Positions 1-8,008 of a DNA stretch of 64,000 bases are shown piece after piece (position 1 is the stretch's first letter; each line of letters opens with the position of its first letter). The position numbers and the translations under genes were made by a program. The stretch is taken from assembly GCA_904418995.1 (NCBI GenBank), contig CAJFQF010000006.1:62001-126000 (forward strand), read 5' to 3'. This DNA is from Heritagella_A intestinalis (GTDB lineage: Bacteria > Bacillota > Clostridia > Oscillospirales > Acutalibacteraceae). The notes below the pieces were generated by a model. That model had not been told where the DNA came from. It saw nothing but the letters and a program-made list of their open reading frames with translations, and did not search any database.

Positions 1-149
1 AACCGGCTGGCCTCGGTAGGGGTGGGGGTAGGCGCAAAATGCGTTCCTTCCTCCGTATTGGAAGGTTCCGAGGGTGCAGCTTCATTGCAGGCCGTGGCGA
101 ACAGAAGCAGGGCAGCAACAGGAATGGCCAAGATTTTTTTCCAGTCCAT
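1..149 (-). CDS. Lipoprotein, N-terminal part only (cut by window edge)
   Basis: Only the first 49 codons are inside the window; the gene runs off the left edge. It begins at an ATG with a GAGGAG ribosome site a few bases upstream. The product starts MDWKKILAIPVAALLLFATAC, a lysine-rich start, a hydrophobic stretch and a lipobox ending in Cys (ATAC), so it should be an exported, lipid-anchored protein. After the Cys comes a Pro/Thr/Glu-rich linker (PTPTPTEAS), the usual flexible spacer of Firmicute lipoproteins. The functional domain is outside the window, so no role can be assigned. It lies downstream of, and reads in the same direction as, the secreted protein at 218-649. Confidence 0.75.
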   Translation of the reverse strand, partial: MDWKKILAIPVAALLLFATACNEAAPSEPSNTEEGTHFAPTPTPTEASR

Positions 150-170
150 AATAAAATCTCCTCGAAAAGA

Positions 171-212
171 AAGGGCCAACGGACATCCCGCCGGCCCTTC
201 TTACTTAATCTT
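171..212 (-). terminator. Probable terminator of the secreted-protein gene
   Basis: On the reverse strand GAAGGGCC and GGCCCTTTC can pair around a loop of about 15 bases, followed by a T-rich run. It sits between the stop of the 218-649 gene and the start of the lipoprotein gene, so it may separate or attenuate the two. Confidence 0.45.
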
Positions 213-217
213 GGTGT

Positions 218-649
218 TTACTTGTTGATAACGGTATAAGTACCGATACTGTCAGGGCTCCATTTACCATTGGCGCCGCCATCAGCATTGTTGTTGGTAA
301 ACAGCTTCAGCTTGCATTTTTCAAAGCCATTCTCATAGACGAACTGGTACATAAGGCCCTTTTGCCCCAATTTAATCGTGCCCGTCTTCTTGCACTGGGA
401 TTTACCGGCTTCATTGAGGACATCCACCCCCAGAGAGGGCTTCGTTCCCGTCTCGTAGTGCACATACGTACTGGAAGCATCCCGCTTTTCACGGGCCCCC
501 GTAATGTGATAAACACTGCCGGGACCAATGGTAAATCCCCATTTAGTGTCTGTAGTATTCGGATTATCAGCGAACACCGGCACCGACATAGAGCTTACCA
601 GCATGAGGGCAGCCGCCCCCAAAGCCAACAATCTTTTTATTTTCCTCAT
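218..649 (-). CDS. Small secreted protein (DUF2712-like)
   Basis: 143 aa. Residues 1-27 form a clear Sec signal peptide (MRKIKRLLALGAAALMLVSS, cut near VFA-DN). The mature part is about 115 aa, has two Cys (in SQCKKTG and EKCKLKL) and ends with a motif GANGKWSPDS. From memory this layout resembles small secreted DUF2712-type proteins of Bacilli and Clostridia, whose function is unknown; I could not check the match. It has its own promoter (745-773) and an AAGGGTGAT ribosome site before the ATG, and is followed by a hairpin. An exported stress or envelope role is possible but not shown. Confidence 0.7.
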   Translation of the reverse strand: MRKIKRLLALGAAALMLVSSMSVPVFADNPNTTDTKWGFTIGPGSVYHITGAREKRDASSTYVHYETGTKPSLGVDVLNEAGKSQCKKTGTIKLGQKGLMYQFVYENGFEKCKLKLFTNNNADGGANGKWSPDSIGTYTVINK

Positions 650-744
650 TACATATCACCCTTTCTTATGTTGAGGAAATATGGTGGTTATCATTCCTTC
701 TGTCCGGACATCGGGAATCCCTACTGGGAGCCCCCTTTAGCTAT

Positions 745-773
745 ACTATAGCATGGGAAAAATAGGAAGTCAA
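745..773 (-). promoter_or_regulatory. Sigma-A type promoter of the secreted-protein gene
   Basis: Reverse strand TTGACT, a 17-base spacer and TATAGT, placed about 95 bases upstream of the ATG at 649. Confidence 0.65.
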
Positions 774-978
774 TAGGAAAACAAAATATTTTTAAAAAAA
801 TCTGTCAAAAATCCAGATATTTAATGAATATACCGAAAAAGCAAGTCTTTTGGAAAAACAGGAATTCTAAAAACTATCTCAGAGCCCCTTCTATTTCTGA
901 TTATACACTATAAATGCATCAAATTTGTATCATTTTTGCATCTTTTGCCGCAGTTTACGCAAATTTTACAAAAGTAAA
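774..978. other. AT-rich intergenic stretch without a gene
   Basis: About 200 bases of low-complexity AT-rich DNA between the promoter of the secreted-protein gene and the terminator of the TagF/HAD gene. I see no ORF with a ribosome site, no RNA gene and no repeat in it. Confidence 0.6.
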
Positions 979-1002
979 ACCGCCTCCCAAAAGGGAGGCG
1001 GT
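972..1002 (-). terminator. Intrinsic terminator of the TagF/HAD gene
   Basis: A perfect 10-bp stem (ACCGCCTCCC / GGGAGGCGGT) with a 4-base loop, followed on the reverse strand by TTTTACTTTTG. It begins 14 bases after the stop codon at 1016. Confidence 0.85.
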
Positions 1003-1015
1003 AGTGAACAAGTGT

Positions 1016-4000
1016 TTATCTGCGGCGCAGCTTGTTGCGCAGGCGGACGAGCCGTTTGACCAGTGTATGATGGCGCAGATGGTTGTGATACAATAAATAG
1101 ATACTTCCATACAGCCTCCGGGAGCGGGCCAGGGAAATAGGCAGGCTCCGGGTGTGGAACCAGTGGCCACGGGCACGCTCCATAATGGCCCCCAGGGTAA
1201 TGGGCGGGGCAAACTCCCGCACCCGGCCATACAATTCCACGGAGTCCTTCAGATGCCCCAGGTTTTCCACGATGCAGGGGTCGGTGGGCATCTCCTGATA
1301 GTAGCGGACTGAGAAGTCGAAGAGCTCCAGCTGGGCGGCCGGTTCGCTGACCAGTGCCAGCTGGCAGAAGTCACTGGCGAACCGGGGCAGGAACTGAGAA
1401 AAAGCTTCGTGGAGCACGGGGTCGTTTTCGCAGTCCCGAAGCACGGGGACAATTTTGTCCCCCTCCCGCCGGTATTCCGTAATACTGCGATAGGGCAGGT
1501 TGGCGAACAGGGCCTCCACAAACAGCAGGGACGCCCGGGTAGTAGTGAAGTTATACCGCACGGAGAGCCCGTTGGTGGGATAGATGCTCCGCATATAGTA
1601 GAAGGGGTCCTCTACCTCCCGGCCCGCTGCGGCACAGAGCAGGCGGGTCAGGCAGTCCTGGGTGTAGCCCCGGCCCCAATACTCCACAAAGGCGAATTTC
1701 TCGTCAAAGTTAATCTCCTGCCGGAGGTAGTCCAGCACAATGGGGCGCTCCTCATCGGCCCGGTCCATGACCATCTGTACATAGCGGGGAGAGTTTTTAA
1801 AGGTCTGCCGCAGGGACGCCATGGTCTTTTTGGTAATCTCCTTGGCAGTTTTCACCTCGCCCAGCTCCGGGAACACGCGGTCAAAGGTGGCCTCATCCAT
1901 GCCCAGGGCCGACAGCAGGGAAGAAAAGTCCGTGCATCCGCCGAACTGGCCAAAGGCGGAGAAGAATTCGTCGTCGATCTCCTCGATAAAGGAGGGGATA
2001 CGCCAGGCCTTCCGGGAACCATAGATATACTTGGTGCGGATAGGATACCCCCGGGCGGCGATGACGGCGTCGGCGATGCGTTTCAGGTGGAAACCGTCCC
2101 GGGAAATAAAGTACAGGCACTGGATTCCCCGGGCTAAAGCGTCCTGAATGGCCCAGCAGATATAGGGCACAAAATACAGGGCCGCGTATTCGTAGGTGTA
2201 GATTTCCGCAGAAGAGCGGGGCTGTTCCAGCCGGAATCGGGCCATCATAGCGGCTACGCAGTAGCCATCATAGGACTGCAGCCCTTCGGCCAGGGCAGTT
2301 TCGTATTCATTGAAGGACAGCATTTCGTGATTCACGGTCTCGATGCCGATAGAGCGGGGACGGCGCATATCTGCCAGGGGGCTGTCACCATAGTGAATCC
2401 ATTTGCCATAGTGGTAGTCCAGGTCGTTGAATACATGGAAGAAGAGCTTGCAGGTGGTTTTCTGCATACCACAGTCGCTGGAAAGATATAACGGCAGTTC
2501 TCCCAGTACCGGGTCGGCCTTTACCAGCATCTGATGAATCAGCTCTTTGGGCAGATACATATCGCTGACCAGAATCACATCCTGCTTTTGGGCCAGCAGG
2601 GATTTGATGAGGTCGATCTGCTCCGGATAGGGAATGCAGTCGTCCAGTTCGGCCTGGGCCTCCGTGCGCAGGAGGAAATCCCGCTGCTCGGCAGTCAGAT
2701 GGTAGCGCTCCGCCAGGTGGTCGTAAATTTCCGCAAAGGTAATTTCCAGCCGCTCCACCGGCTGCACGTCCTGGAGCTTCCGGTAATATTCCCGCACGTT
2801 GGCTTCAGCAAAGCGCCGGGCCTGAACGAAGTTCCGCTGTAAATATACCGGGAAATCCAGACCGGAGGCAATGAGCTTTTCCTGTACCTTATAGAAAATG
2901 CTAATGGGCATCCCGCCTTTGCGGCGGATGACCGTATCGAAGATATCGAAGCTATATAAGGTGGGGAGTTCTTCCTGCCGGGGTTCAAAATCCAAAGCCC
3001 GCTGAATCATCTCCTCCATGGAGTCCTCTTTTTCGTAGGCCCAGAACAGGTCATGGATACGTTTCCGCTGCTGGGAGTCGTCCTCCTGATAGTGGTCCAA
3101 GGCGTCCAAAAGCTGGTCAAAGCTGTCAGCCATCCGGCCGCAGGTCATTTCCTTCACATCAAAGACGAAGTCCCGCAAGTTGTGAGGCTCGTCCAGGTCA
3201 AACATATAGCGGATAAAATGCTTGACGCCGCCAGCCAGCATATCGTAAAAGATAGAGGAGTAATCGATAATGGCCAATTCAATTTGAGGGAAAATCTCAT
3301 AGATATCATTGGCGTTGTCCCAGAAAAGCAGATTAGGATGGTTTTCGTAGAGCTGTTTCACCTGCTGGTAGTGGCGGTCGCCGCCCATCAGGGGGTGCAT
3401 TTTGAAAATCAGGAGCATATGGTTCTCCTGGAGCTTTTGCACCAACTGTTCCATGTCGGGAATGGCCTTTTCAAAAAAGGTATGGGGGGAAGCATCCCGG
3501 TAAGTGGGGGCGTAAACGGCGATTTTGGTATCCGCCGGCAAGCCTTTCTGCTTCAGAATATCGTGGTCAAAGGTCTTCACGTCATCCTTATGCATACAGC
3601 AGGGATAGCCGCCGCGCACCAGCTGGTCTTCCTCCAGGCCGCACTGGCCGATAAAGTGCTTTTCCATCAAAGGGGAGGTGACCAGAAAAAGCTGCTGGTT
3701 CCGGTATTTGGCGTAATTTTGGATATATTTTTTGATAATCCGGGCCTGCAAAAAGCCGCTGGTAACCTTGCGTTCCACGGTTTTGCAGCCAACACCGTGC
3801 CACAGGTTCAGAATCGTAATGCCATCCAATTCCGGCTGTAGGACTTCTTTCACCTGGTTAACTACATAAACGCCGGCACGTTCCATGATGCGCCGGCCTT
3901 CTTTGGATTTATACAAATAGGCATGAAACCCCAGCTTTCGTACATACTGGAGATTCCGTTTGTTGTAGCAAAGCCAGTAGGGCTGGATATCTTTCCGGTG

Positions 4001-4093
4001 ATTGACGATGTACATAAACAGCCATTTGGGGTTCCCGGAGAAGTCATTGCCTCCGTTAAAAATCCAGATATGCTTATCGCGCATGCCTGCCAT
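1016..4093 (-). CDS. TagF-like glycerophosphotransferase fused to a COG5610-type HAD domain
   Basis: 1025 aa. Residues 1 to about 370 look like a CDP-glycerol:poly(glycerophosphate) glycerophosphotransferase: WHG at 98-100, APTYRD at 195-200, an HP pair at 233-234 and DYSS at 277-280. A HAD-like domain follows, opening with DIFDT at 383-387 and continuing with SDMYLP and GDSPLADMRRP, the motif I/II/IV pattern of the predicted HAD hydrolases of COG5610. The last about 380 residues are an unassigned alpha/beta-rich region. No signal peptide is visible, so it should act at the inner face of the membrane on teichoic-acid-like or phospho-glycan polymers. The start at 4093 is chosen for its GGAGGG ribosome site; an upstream in-frame ATG at 4204 lacks one. 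It is transcribed alone, with a strong terminator behind it. Confidence 0.8.
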   Translation of the reverse strand: MAGMRDKHIWIFNGGNDFSGNPKWLFMYIVNHRKDIQPYWLCYNKRNLQYVRKLGFHAYLYKSKEGRRIMERAGVYVVNQVKEVLQPELDGITILNLWHGVGCKTVERKVTSGFLQARIIKKYIQNYAKYRNQQLFLVTSPLMEKHFIGQCGLEEDQLVRGGYPCCMHKDDVKTFDHDILKQKGLPADTKIAVYAPTYRDASPHTFFEKAIPDMEQLVQKLQENHMLLIFKMHPLMGGDRHYQQVKQLYENHPNLLFWDNANDIYEIFPQIELAIIDYSSIFYDMLAGGVKHFIRYMFDLDEPHNLRDFVFDVKEMTCGRMADSFDQLLDALDHYQEDDSQQRKRIHDLFWAYEKEDSMEEMIQRALDFEPRQEELPTLYSFDIFDTVIRRKGGMPISIFYKVQEKLIASGLDFPVYLQRNFVQARRFAEANVREYYRKLQDVQPVERLEITFAEIYDHLAERYHLTAEQRDFLLRTEAQAELDDCIPYPEQIDLIKSLLAQKQDVILVSDMYLPKELIHQMLVKADPVLGELPLYLSSDCGMQKTTCKLFFHVFNDLDYHYGKWIHYGDSPLADMRRPRSIGIETVNHEMLSFNEYETALAEGLQSYDGYCVAAMMARFRLEQPRSSAEIYTYEYAALYFVPYICWAIQDALARGIQCLYFISRDGFHLKRIADAVIAARGYPIRTKYIYGSRKAWRIPSFIEEIDDEFFSAFGQFGGCTDFSSLLSALGMDEATFDRVFPELGEVKTAKEITKKTMASLRQTFKNSPRYVQMVMDRADEERPIVLDYLRQEINFDEKFAFVEYWGRGYTQDCLTRLLCAAAGREVEDPFYYMRSIYPTNGLSVRYNFTTTRASLLFVEALFANLPYRSITEYRREGDKIVPVLRDCENDPVLHEAFSQFLPRFASDFCQLALVSEPAAQLELFDFSVRYYQEMPTDPCIVENLGHLKDSVELYGRVREFAPPITLGAIMERARGHWFHTRSLPISLARSRRLYGSIYLLYHNHLRHHTLVKRLVRLRNKLRRR

Positions 4094-4277
4094 TCTTGAT
4101 TCCCTCCATTTGTCTTCCCGTCCATCATTGGCTCGGGAGAATCCGGTAACAATCCTGCTTACAAAGTGTCTTCTTATGATAACATTGCCGCCCTTTTCTG
4201 TCAAGGAAGGGCCATTTCAGGGAGTGGATTTTGGCTCTGCTCTCTACCTATATATAATGTAAAGAAAAGAGAGCAAG

Positions 4278-4306
4278 TTGCCGCGGGAAAAAGTTTTTGC
4301 TATAAT
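4278..4306 (+). promoter_or_regulatory. Promoter of the DUF6125 gene
   Basis: TTGCCG, a 17-base spacer and a perfect TATAAT, 33 bases before the ATG. Confidence 0.7.
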
Positions 4307-4338
4307 TTGTTATATTTGAAAATAAGGGAGGAAACTGC

Positions 4339-4857
4339 ATGAACAACGAGGAAACACTGTCCGCTCTCACCAAAGAAGAGCTTATGGAGTTGATTGAAAT
4401 TTATTCTAAAAATTGGCTGGCCATGGACGGAGTATGGTTTCAGTCCATAGAAAGAAAGCTCGGGATGGACGAGGCCATGTATCACGATGAGGAAGCTTGG
4501 CGTAGATTCACGGTGATTGAAGCCAAACGCATTAAAAAATTCCTGCATTTGGAGGAACAGGCCGGGCTGGAGGGATTGGCCAAAGCCCTGCGGCTCCGGT
4601 TTTACGCGAATATTAACAAGGACGCTGTAGAGATTGAGGGAAATACGCTGACCTATACGGCAATGGACTGCCGGGTTCAGACAGCGCGAAGCCGGAAAGG
4701 GATGCCCTTCCATCCCTGCAAGTCCGTGGGGATTATTGAATACCGGGAATTTGCCAAAGTGATTGACCCACGTTTTACCTGCCAATGCGTGAGTTGTTAT
4801 CCGGATATTACAGATGAAACCTGCTGCTGCAAATGGAAGTTCACACTGGAGGAGTAA
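4339..4857 (+). CDS. DUF6125-type Cys-rich protein
   Basis: 172 aa, soluble. The N-terminal half is helical (LTKEELMELIEIYSKNWLAM, then GMDEAMYHDEEAWRRFTVIEAKRIKKF). The C-terminal half carries a conserved-looking stretch with several Cys: DCRVQTARSRKG, FHPCKSVG, CQCVSCYPD and CCCKWKF. I recognise the overall pattern as that of clostridial DUF6125 proteins, which are uncharacterised; the Cys cluster suggests metal or Fe-S binding but that is inference. Start fixed by AGGGAGG upstream of the ATG; it has its own promoter. The gene ends just before the repeat array that lies behind tRNA-Leu. Confidence 0.7.
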   Translation: MNNEETLSALTKEELMELIEIYSKNWLAMDGVWFQSIERKLGMDEAMYHDEEAWRRFTVIEAKRIKKFLHLEEQAGLEGLAKALRLRFYANINKDAVEIEGNTLTYTAMDCRVQTARSRKGMPFHPCKSVGIIEYREFAKVIDPRFTCQCVSCYPDITDETCCCKWKFTLEE

Positions 4858-4873
4858 ACTTCCGTGCGGGGCG

Positions 4874-5285
4874 GATCTGGAAATGGCAACTTTCCCCGGG
4901 CCTTACATTATAAAAGATACTCTATAAACGCGGGTACAAAACAAAACGCACCCCACAAAGTGAGGTGCGGGAATTGGGAGCGGCAACTTGCCCCGGGGCT
5001 TACATTATAAAAAAATACTCGCTATAAACGCGGGCACAAAACAAAATGCACCCCACAAAGTGAGGCGCGCGGATTGGAAGCGGCAACTTGCCGCTGGGTT
5101 TACGCTACAAAAAAGATACCTGCTTCAGCGCGGGATACTCACGCAAAATAAAAGAAACACCTGCGGTGCGCGACTTGCTCACCGCAGGTGTGGGAAGCGT
5201 TGACAAAAAAGATACCAGCCATAAACGCGAGGGAAAAGGCAAAATAAAAAACCGAGCCCGGAACGCGAATTGCGTCCAGGCTCAG
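4874..5285 (-). repeat. Tandem array of about four degenerate 100-120-bp terminator-like repeats
   Basis: Approximate units: 4874-4970, 4971-5071, 5072-5194 and 5195-5285. On the reverse strand each has a GC-rich hairpin, a TTTTATTTTG- or TTTTGTTTTG-like tract, and a spacer with recurring elements (CGCGTTTATAG, TATTTTTTTATAATG, GGCAAGTTGCC). Stems differ but stay paired: GAGCC/GGCTC beside the tRNA, ACACCTGCGGTG/CACCGCAGGTGT next, then CGCACC/GGTGCG-type stems. The unit nearest the tRNA is its natural terminator. No coding potential is seen. The array looks like duplication of a tRNA terminator region with compensatory change in the stems. Confidence 0.7.
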
Positions 5286-5287
5286 CC

Positions 5288-5372
5288 TGGTGCGGATAGT
5301 GGGAGTTGAACCCACACGAATTGCTTCACAGGAACCTAAATCCTGCGCGTCTGCCAATTCCGCCATATCCGC
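5288..5372 (-). tRNA. tRNA-Leu (anticodon UAG)
   Basis: 85 nt with encoded CCA. The acceptor stem is GCGGATA paired with TATCCGC. The anticodon stem CAGGA/TCCTG encloses TTTAGGT, giving anticodon TAG for CUA/CUN codons. The T-arm is GTGGG-TTCAACT-CCCAC, and there is a long class II variable arm as expected for Leu. Confidence 0.97.
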
Positions 5373-5401
5373 ATATTTGCCGGCAGAAAGCCGGCTCGTC
5401 T

Positions 5402-5430
5402 ATTATATCGAAATCCTGTCGGAAATGCAA
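5402..5430 (-). promoter_or_regulatory. Promoter of tRNA-Leu
   Basis: Reverse strand TTGCAT, a 17-base spacer and TATAAT, about 30 bases before the tRNA 5' end. A short GCCGG/CCGGC hairpin lies in the tRNA 5' leader. Confidence 0.75.
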
Positions 5431-5471
5431 CCAAGTGCAGTCCCGGCAGGATTTCTTTATTTCATTTTTCG

Positions 5472-6923
5472 TTACTTACTGTATTTTTCCCGCAGCTTCC
5501 GGGCGCCCTCTGCACGGCCGGTTTCCTCCAGACGCTGGCAGTAGCTTTCCAGATGCCCCCAAGTATGGTAGGGGCCGCCTTCCTTCATGACCACCCACAT
5601 GGGGTCGGCTTCGTTGGCGGATTTCTTCATCTCCGCCTCTTGCCAATCCAGAATAATCTTGGCGCCTTTAGCACAGAGTTCCGGATGCTCGGCTTTTACA
5701 TCATGCTGCTCGTGAGGGTCGTCCTTCACGTTGAAGAGCATCTCGTCATCGAAGAGATGGAAGCCGTCGTGGATGGTGCGGATGTACAGCCAATCGCCAA
5801 ACCGGGCCGAACGCTGGCACACATGGGCCATCTGGGAAAGCACCAAACTGTCCCGGCCAGTGTCTGCGTCAGTGAGGACGGAAGCGGCATAGCTTTCGCC
5901 GTCCCAGTTGTCCTTTTTCTCTACATGGAGCAGGTCTGCCATGGTGGGAACCGCGTCCAAATTGTAGTGGAAGCCCGTGTCCACCGCCCCTTTGCGACCG
6001 CCGGGCCATTTGATGATAAAGGGAATGTGGCAGGTGGGCTGATCGGCAGTGGCGTGCTCGGCGTAAATGGCCAACTCGCCCATGTTTTCCCCGTGGTCGG
6101 CGGTAATGATGATAGCCGTGTCCTCATAAACGCCGTGGTCCCGGAGCCACTGGAAGAGCTGTCCCACCAGGCTGTCAGCATAGCGAATGCCGCAGTCATA
6201 GCCATCCATTACCTGCTTGAGTTCTTCCATGGTTTCCGCTTTGCCCAGCATCCGGGGGGTTGCCGGGTTGGTGTCGGAGCTGTACATGCCCAGCTCGTTG
6301 ATCCCGTGAGGCCCAACGGCTTTGCGGTGCTCTGCAAAGACTTCCGGGGTAATCCAGCTGTCCATGGGCTCGTCTGCAAAGGGATTGCCGAATTCCGCCG
6401 GCGCCCGGTAAGGGGTGTGGGGGTCCCAGAAGTGGACATGGAGGAACCAGTTCTCCTTTTCACCATTGCGCTCCAGCCAATCCAGAGCCACTGGCAGCAC
6501 CTTTTCGCCGGATTCGCCGCCCCGGCCGCCGACATTGTAGCACTCATTAAAACCGGCGTTGAACCACCAGGAGGAGTGGCGCTCCGGGAAGGTGCTCACA
6601 GAAGCGGTGTGCATCCCGGCCCGGCGGAACACGTTGTGGAAACAGTTGTCATCCACCAGGTCTGTGAAATCCCGCAGAGGGCCGCTGAAGCTGCGGTCCG
6701 CCGCCCGGCCGCCGTGGCCTACCGCGCCATTGCGGATGCCGAACATTCCGCTGACCAGGGCCGCCCGGGAAGGCAGGCAGGGAGCGTCAGAACAATAATA
6801 ATTATCAAAGCGCACACCCTCTGCGCATACAGTATCCATGTTGGGGGTGGTATTGCGGGAATAACCGTAGCAGCCCATATGGTCCGGGCGCAGGGTATCG
6901 ATATCCACAAAAAGAATTCTCAT
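5472..6923 (-). CDS. Cys-type sulfatase (alkaline phosphatase superfamily)
   Basis: 483 aa, type I sulfatase fold. The N-terminus (MRILFVDIDTLRPDHMGCYGY) carries the metal-binding Asp pair, and APCLPSRAALVSG contains the C-x-P-S-R sulfatase signature whose Cys is converted to formylglycine. DHGEN and the downstream His/Lys region fit the usual metal site. No signal peptide, so it should act in the cytosol on imported sulfated sugars such as mucin- or glycosaminoglycan-derived pieces; substrate cannot be read. It needs a radical-SAM maturase (anSME), not seen in the window. The start at ATG 6923 is chosen because AAGGAG is 10 bases upstream; a GTG at 6932 is too close to it. The divergent AraC gene is the likely regulator. 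Confidence 0.88.
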   Translation of the reverse strand: MRILFVDIDTLRPDHMGCYGYSRNTTPNMDTVCAEGVRFDNYYCSDAPCLPSRAALVSGMFGIRNGAVGHGGRAADRSFSGPLRDFTDLVDDNCFHNVFRRAGMHTASVSTFPERHSSWWFNAGFNECYNVGGRGGESGEKVLPVALDWLERNGEKENWFLHVHFWDPHTPYRAPAEFGNPFADEPMDSWITPEVFAEHRKAVGPHGINELGMYSSDTNPATPRMLGKAETMEELKQVMDGYDCGIRYADSLVGQLFQWLRDHGVYEDTAIIITADHGENMGELAIYAEHATADQPTCHIPFIIKWPGGRKGAVDTGFHYNLDAVPTMADLLHVEKKDNWDGESYAASVLTDADTGRDSLVLSQMAHVCQRSARFGDWLYIRTIHDGFHLFDDEMLFNVKDDPHEQHDVKAEHPELCAKGAKIILDWQEAEMKKSANEADPMWVVMKEGGPYHTWGHLESYCQRLEETGRAEGARKLREKYSK

Positions 6924-7058
6924 AGAAGGCACACTCCTTTATTCCCAATGGGCACAAAGCCTTTTTCCGTATTTTCTATTCTATCCCTTTACATTCTCAG
7001 AGAAAACAGGTATTATGATATAAATTTAGCATTATTTTATCTATAATGGAGGCGGCTT

Positions 7059-7922
7059 ATGGAACGGTTCCCGTATGAAAATGTTCCTCTGCCCCATGAC
7101 CAGCTCCCCATCCTGATTTTCGAAAAGCACCGGGATTCCGGAGAGCCTGGTTGTGCGTTTCATTGGCATGAGGAGCTGGAATTTTATTATGTGGCCTCCG
7201 GGGGCGTTCTGCTGGGCTGCGGCGGGGAGCAGGACTGGCTGTGTCCCGGGGATGTAGGCTTTGTCAATAGCTGCATCCCTCACCGGGGAATGGCGTTTTT
7301 GGACCACACCAAGCACTATATTATTCAGGTCAATCTGGAATTTTTTCAAGGGGAAACGGAATACGCCACCCGGCGCAGCTATGCCTCCCTTTTGCTGGAA
7401 AAGCTCCGGGATGCGCCGGTATTCCTGCGGGGGGACAAGGAGCTGGCAGGGGTATTTGAAAAGCTCATAGAGGAGTGGAATCACAAAGCGCCGGGAATGG
7501 AGCTGGCAGTAAAGGCCTGCCTGTTTCAGATTGCGGTGCGGCTTCTGCGGGCGGCCCCGTTATCAAATCCAGCACTCCCTTCGGAGCAGTCTGGAACGGA
7601 TTCCCTGCGCCGGGTCCAGGAGGCCCTTTTGTATCTGGCCTCTCACTATGACCATCCGGAAGAGGTAACACTGACCTGTGTTGCCTCCAAGTTGGGGCTG
7701 TCGGTGCCCTATCTCTGCCGGGTTTTCCGCCGGTATACCGGTCGGACAGTGATCGGCTATACCAATGAGCTGCGCTGCGCTCGGGCAGCAGCCCTAATCC
7801 GAGGCGGCGTGCCCTTAACGGAGGCCGGCAGGCAGGTGGGGATTGAGGATTACAACTATTTTTCCCGGATGTTCAAAAAGACCACAGGCCACTCCCCCAG
7901 CAGCTTCCGGGAAGGGAAATAG
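7059..7922 (+). CDS. AraC-family regulator (cupin sensor plus HTH)
   Basis: 287 aa. Residues 1 to about 150 form a cupin-like ligand domain (HWHEELEFYYV, then GDVGFVNSCIPHRG). The last 100 residues hold the double helix-turn-helix of AraC/XylS proteins (VTLTCVASKLGLSVPYLCRVFRRYTG, ending DYNYFSRMFKKTTGHSPSSFR). It is divergent from the sulfatase across about 135 bases, so it probably activates that gene in response to a sugar. Start set by GGAGG upstream of ATG 7059. Confidence 0.9.
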   Translation: MERFPYENVPLPHDQLPILIFEKHRDSGEPGCAFHWHEELEFYYVASGGVLLGCGGEQDWLCPGDVGFVNSCIPHRGMAFLDHTKHYIIQVNLEFFQGETEYATRRSYASLLLEKLRDAPVFLRGDKELAGVFEKLIEEWNHKAPGMELAVKACLFQIAVRLLRAAPLSNPALPSEQSGTDSLRRVQEALLYLASHYDHPEEVTLTCVASKLGLSVPYLCRVFRRYTGRTVIGYTNELRCARAAALIRGGVPLTEAGRQVGIEDYNYFSRMFKKTTGHSPSSFREGK

Positions 7923-7957
7923 CCGGAAAATGCCTTTTGACATTTCCGGCTATTTTA
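7921..7957 (+). terminator. Terminator shared by the AraC gene and rsmI
   Basis: AGCCGGAAAATG pairs with CATTTCCGGCT (one bulged A), followed by TATTTTATG. The stem starts inside the stop region of the AraC gene. It lies between convergent genes and may serve both strands. Confidence 0.65.
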
Positions 7958-8008
7958 TGATTTTGCTATGAAGGCAGGTTACAGAATAAGAAATTGCGGA
8001 CGCTACCA

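Noticed and set aside
5553..7046. A 497-codon forward ORF opposite the sulfatase gene
   Set aside because: It is the antisense shadow of the sulfatase; no ribosome site, no domain, and the reverse strand has a complete sulfatase signature.
7017..7049. TATAAT boxes just before the AraC gene at 7059
   Set aside because: The best TATAAT touches the ribosome site, leaving no room for a start point; no clear -35 partner for the others, so no promoter is called.
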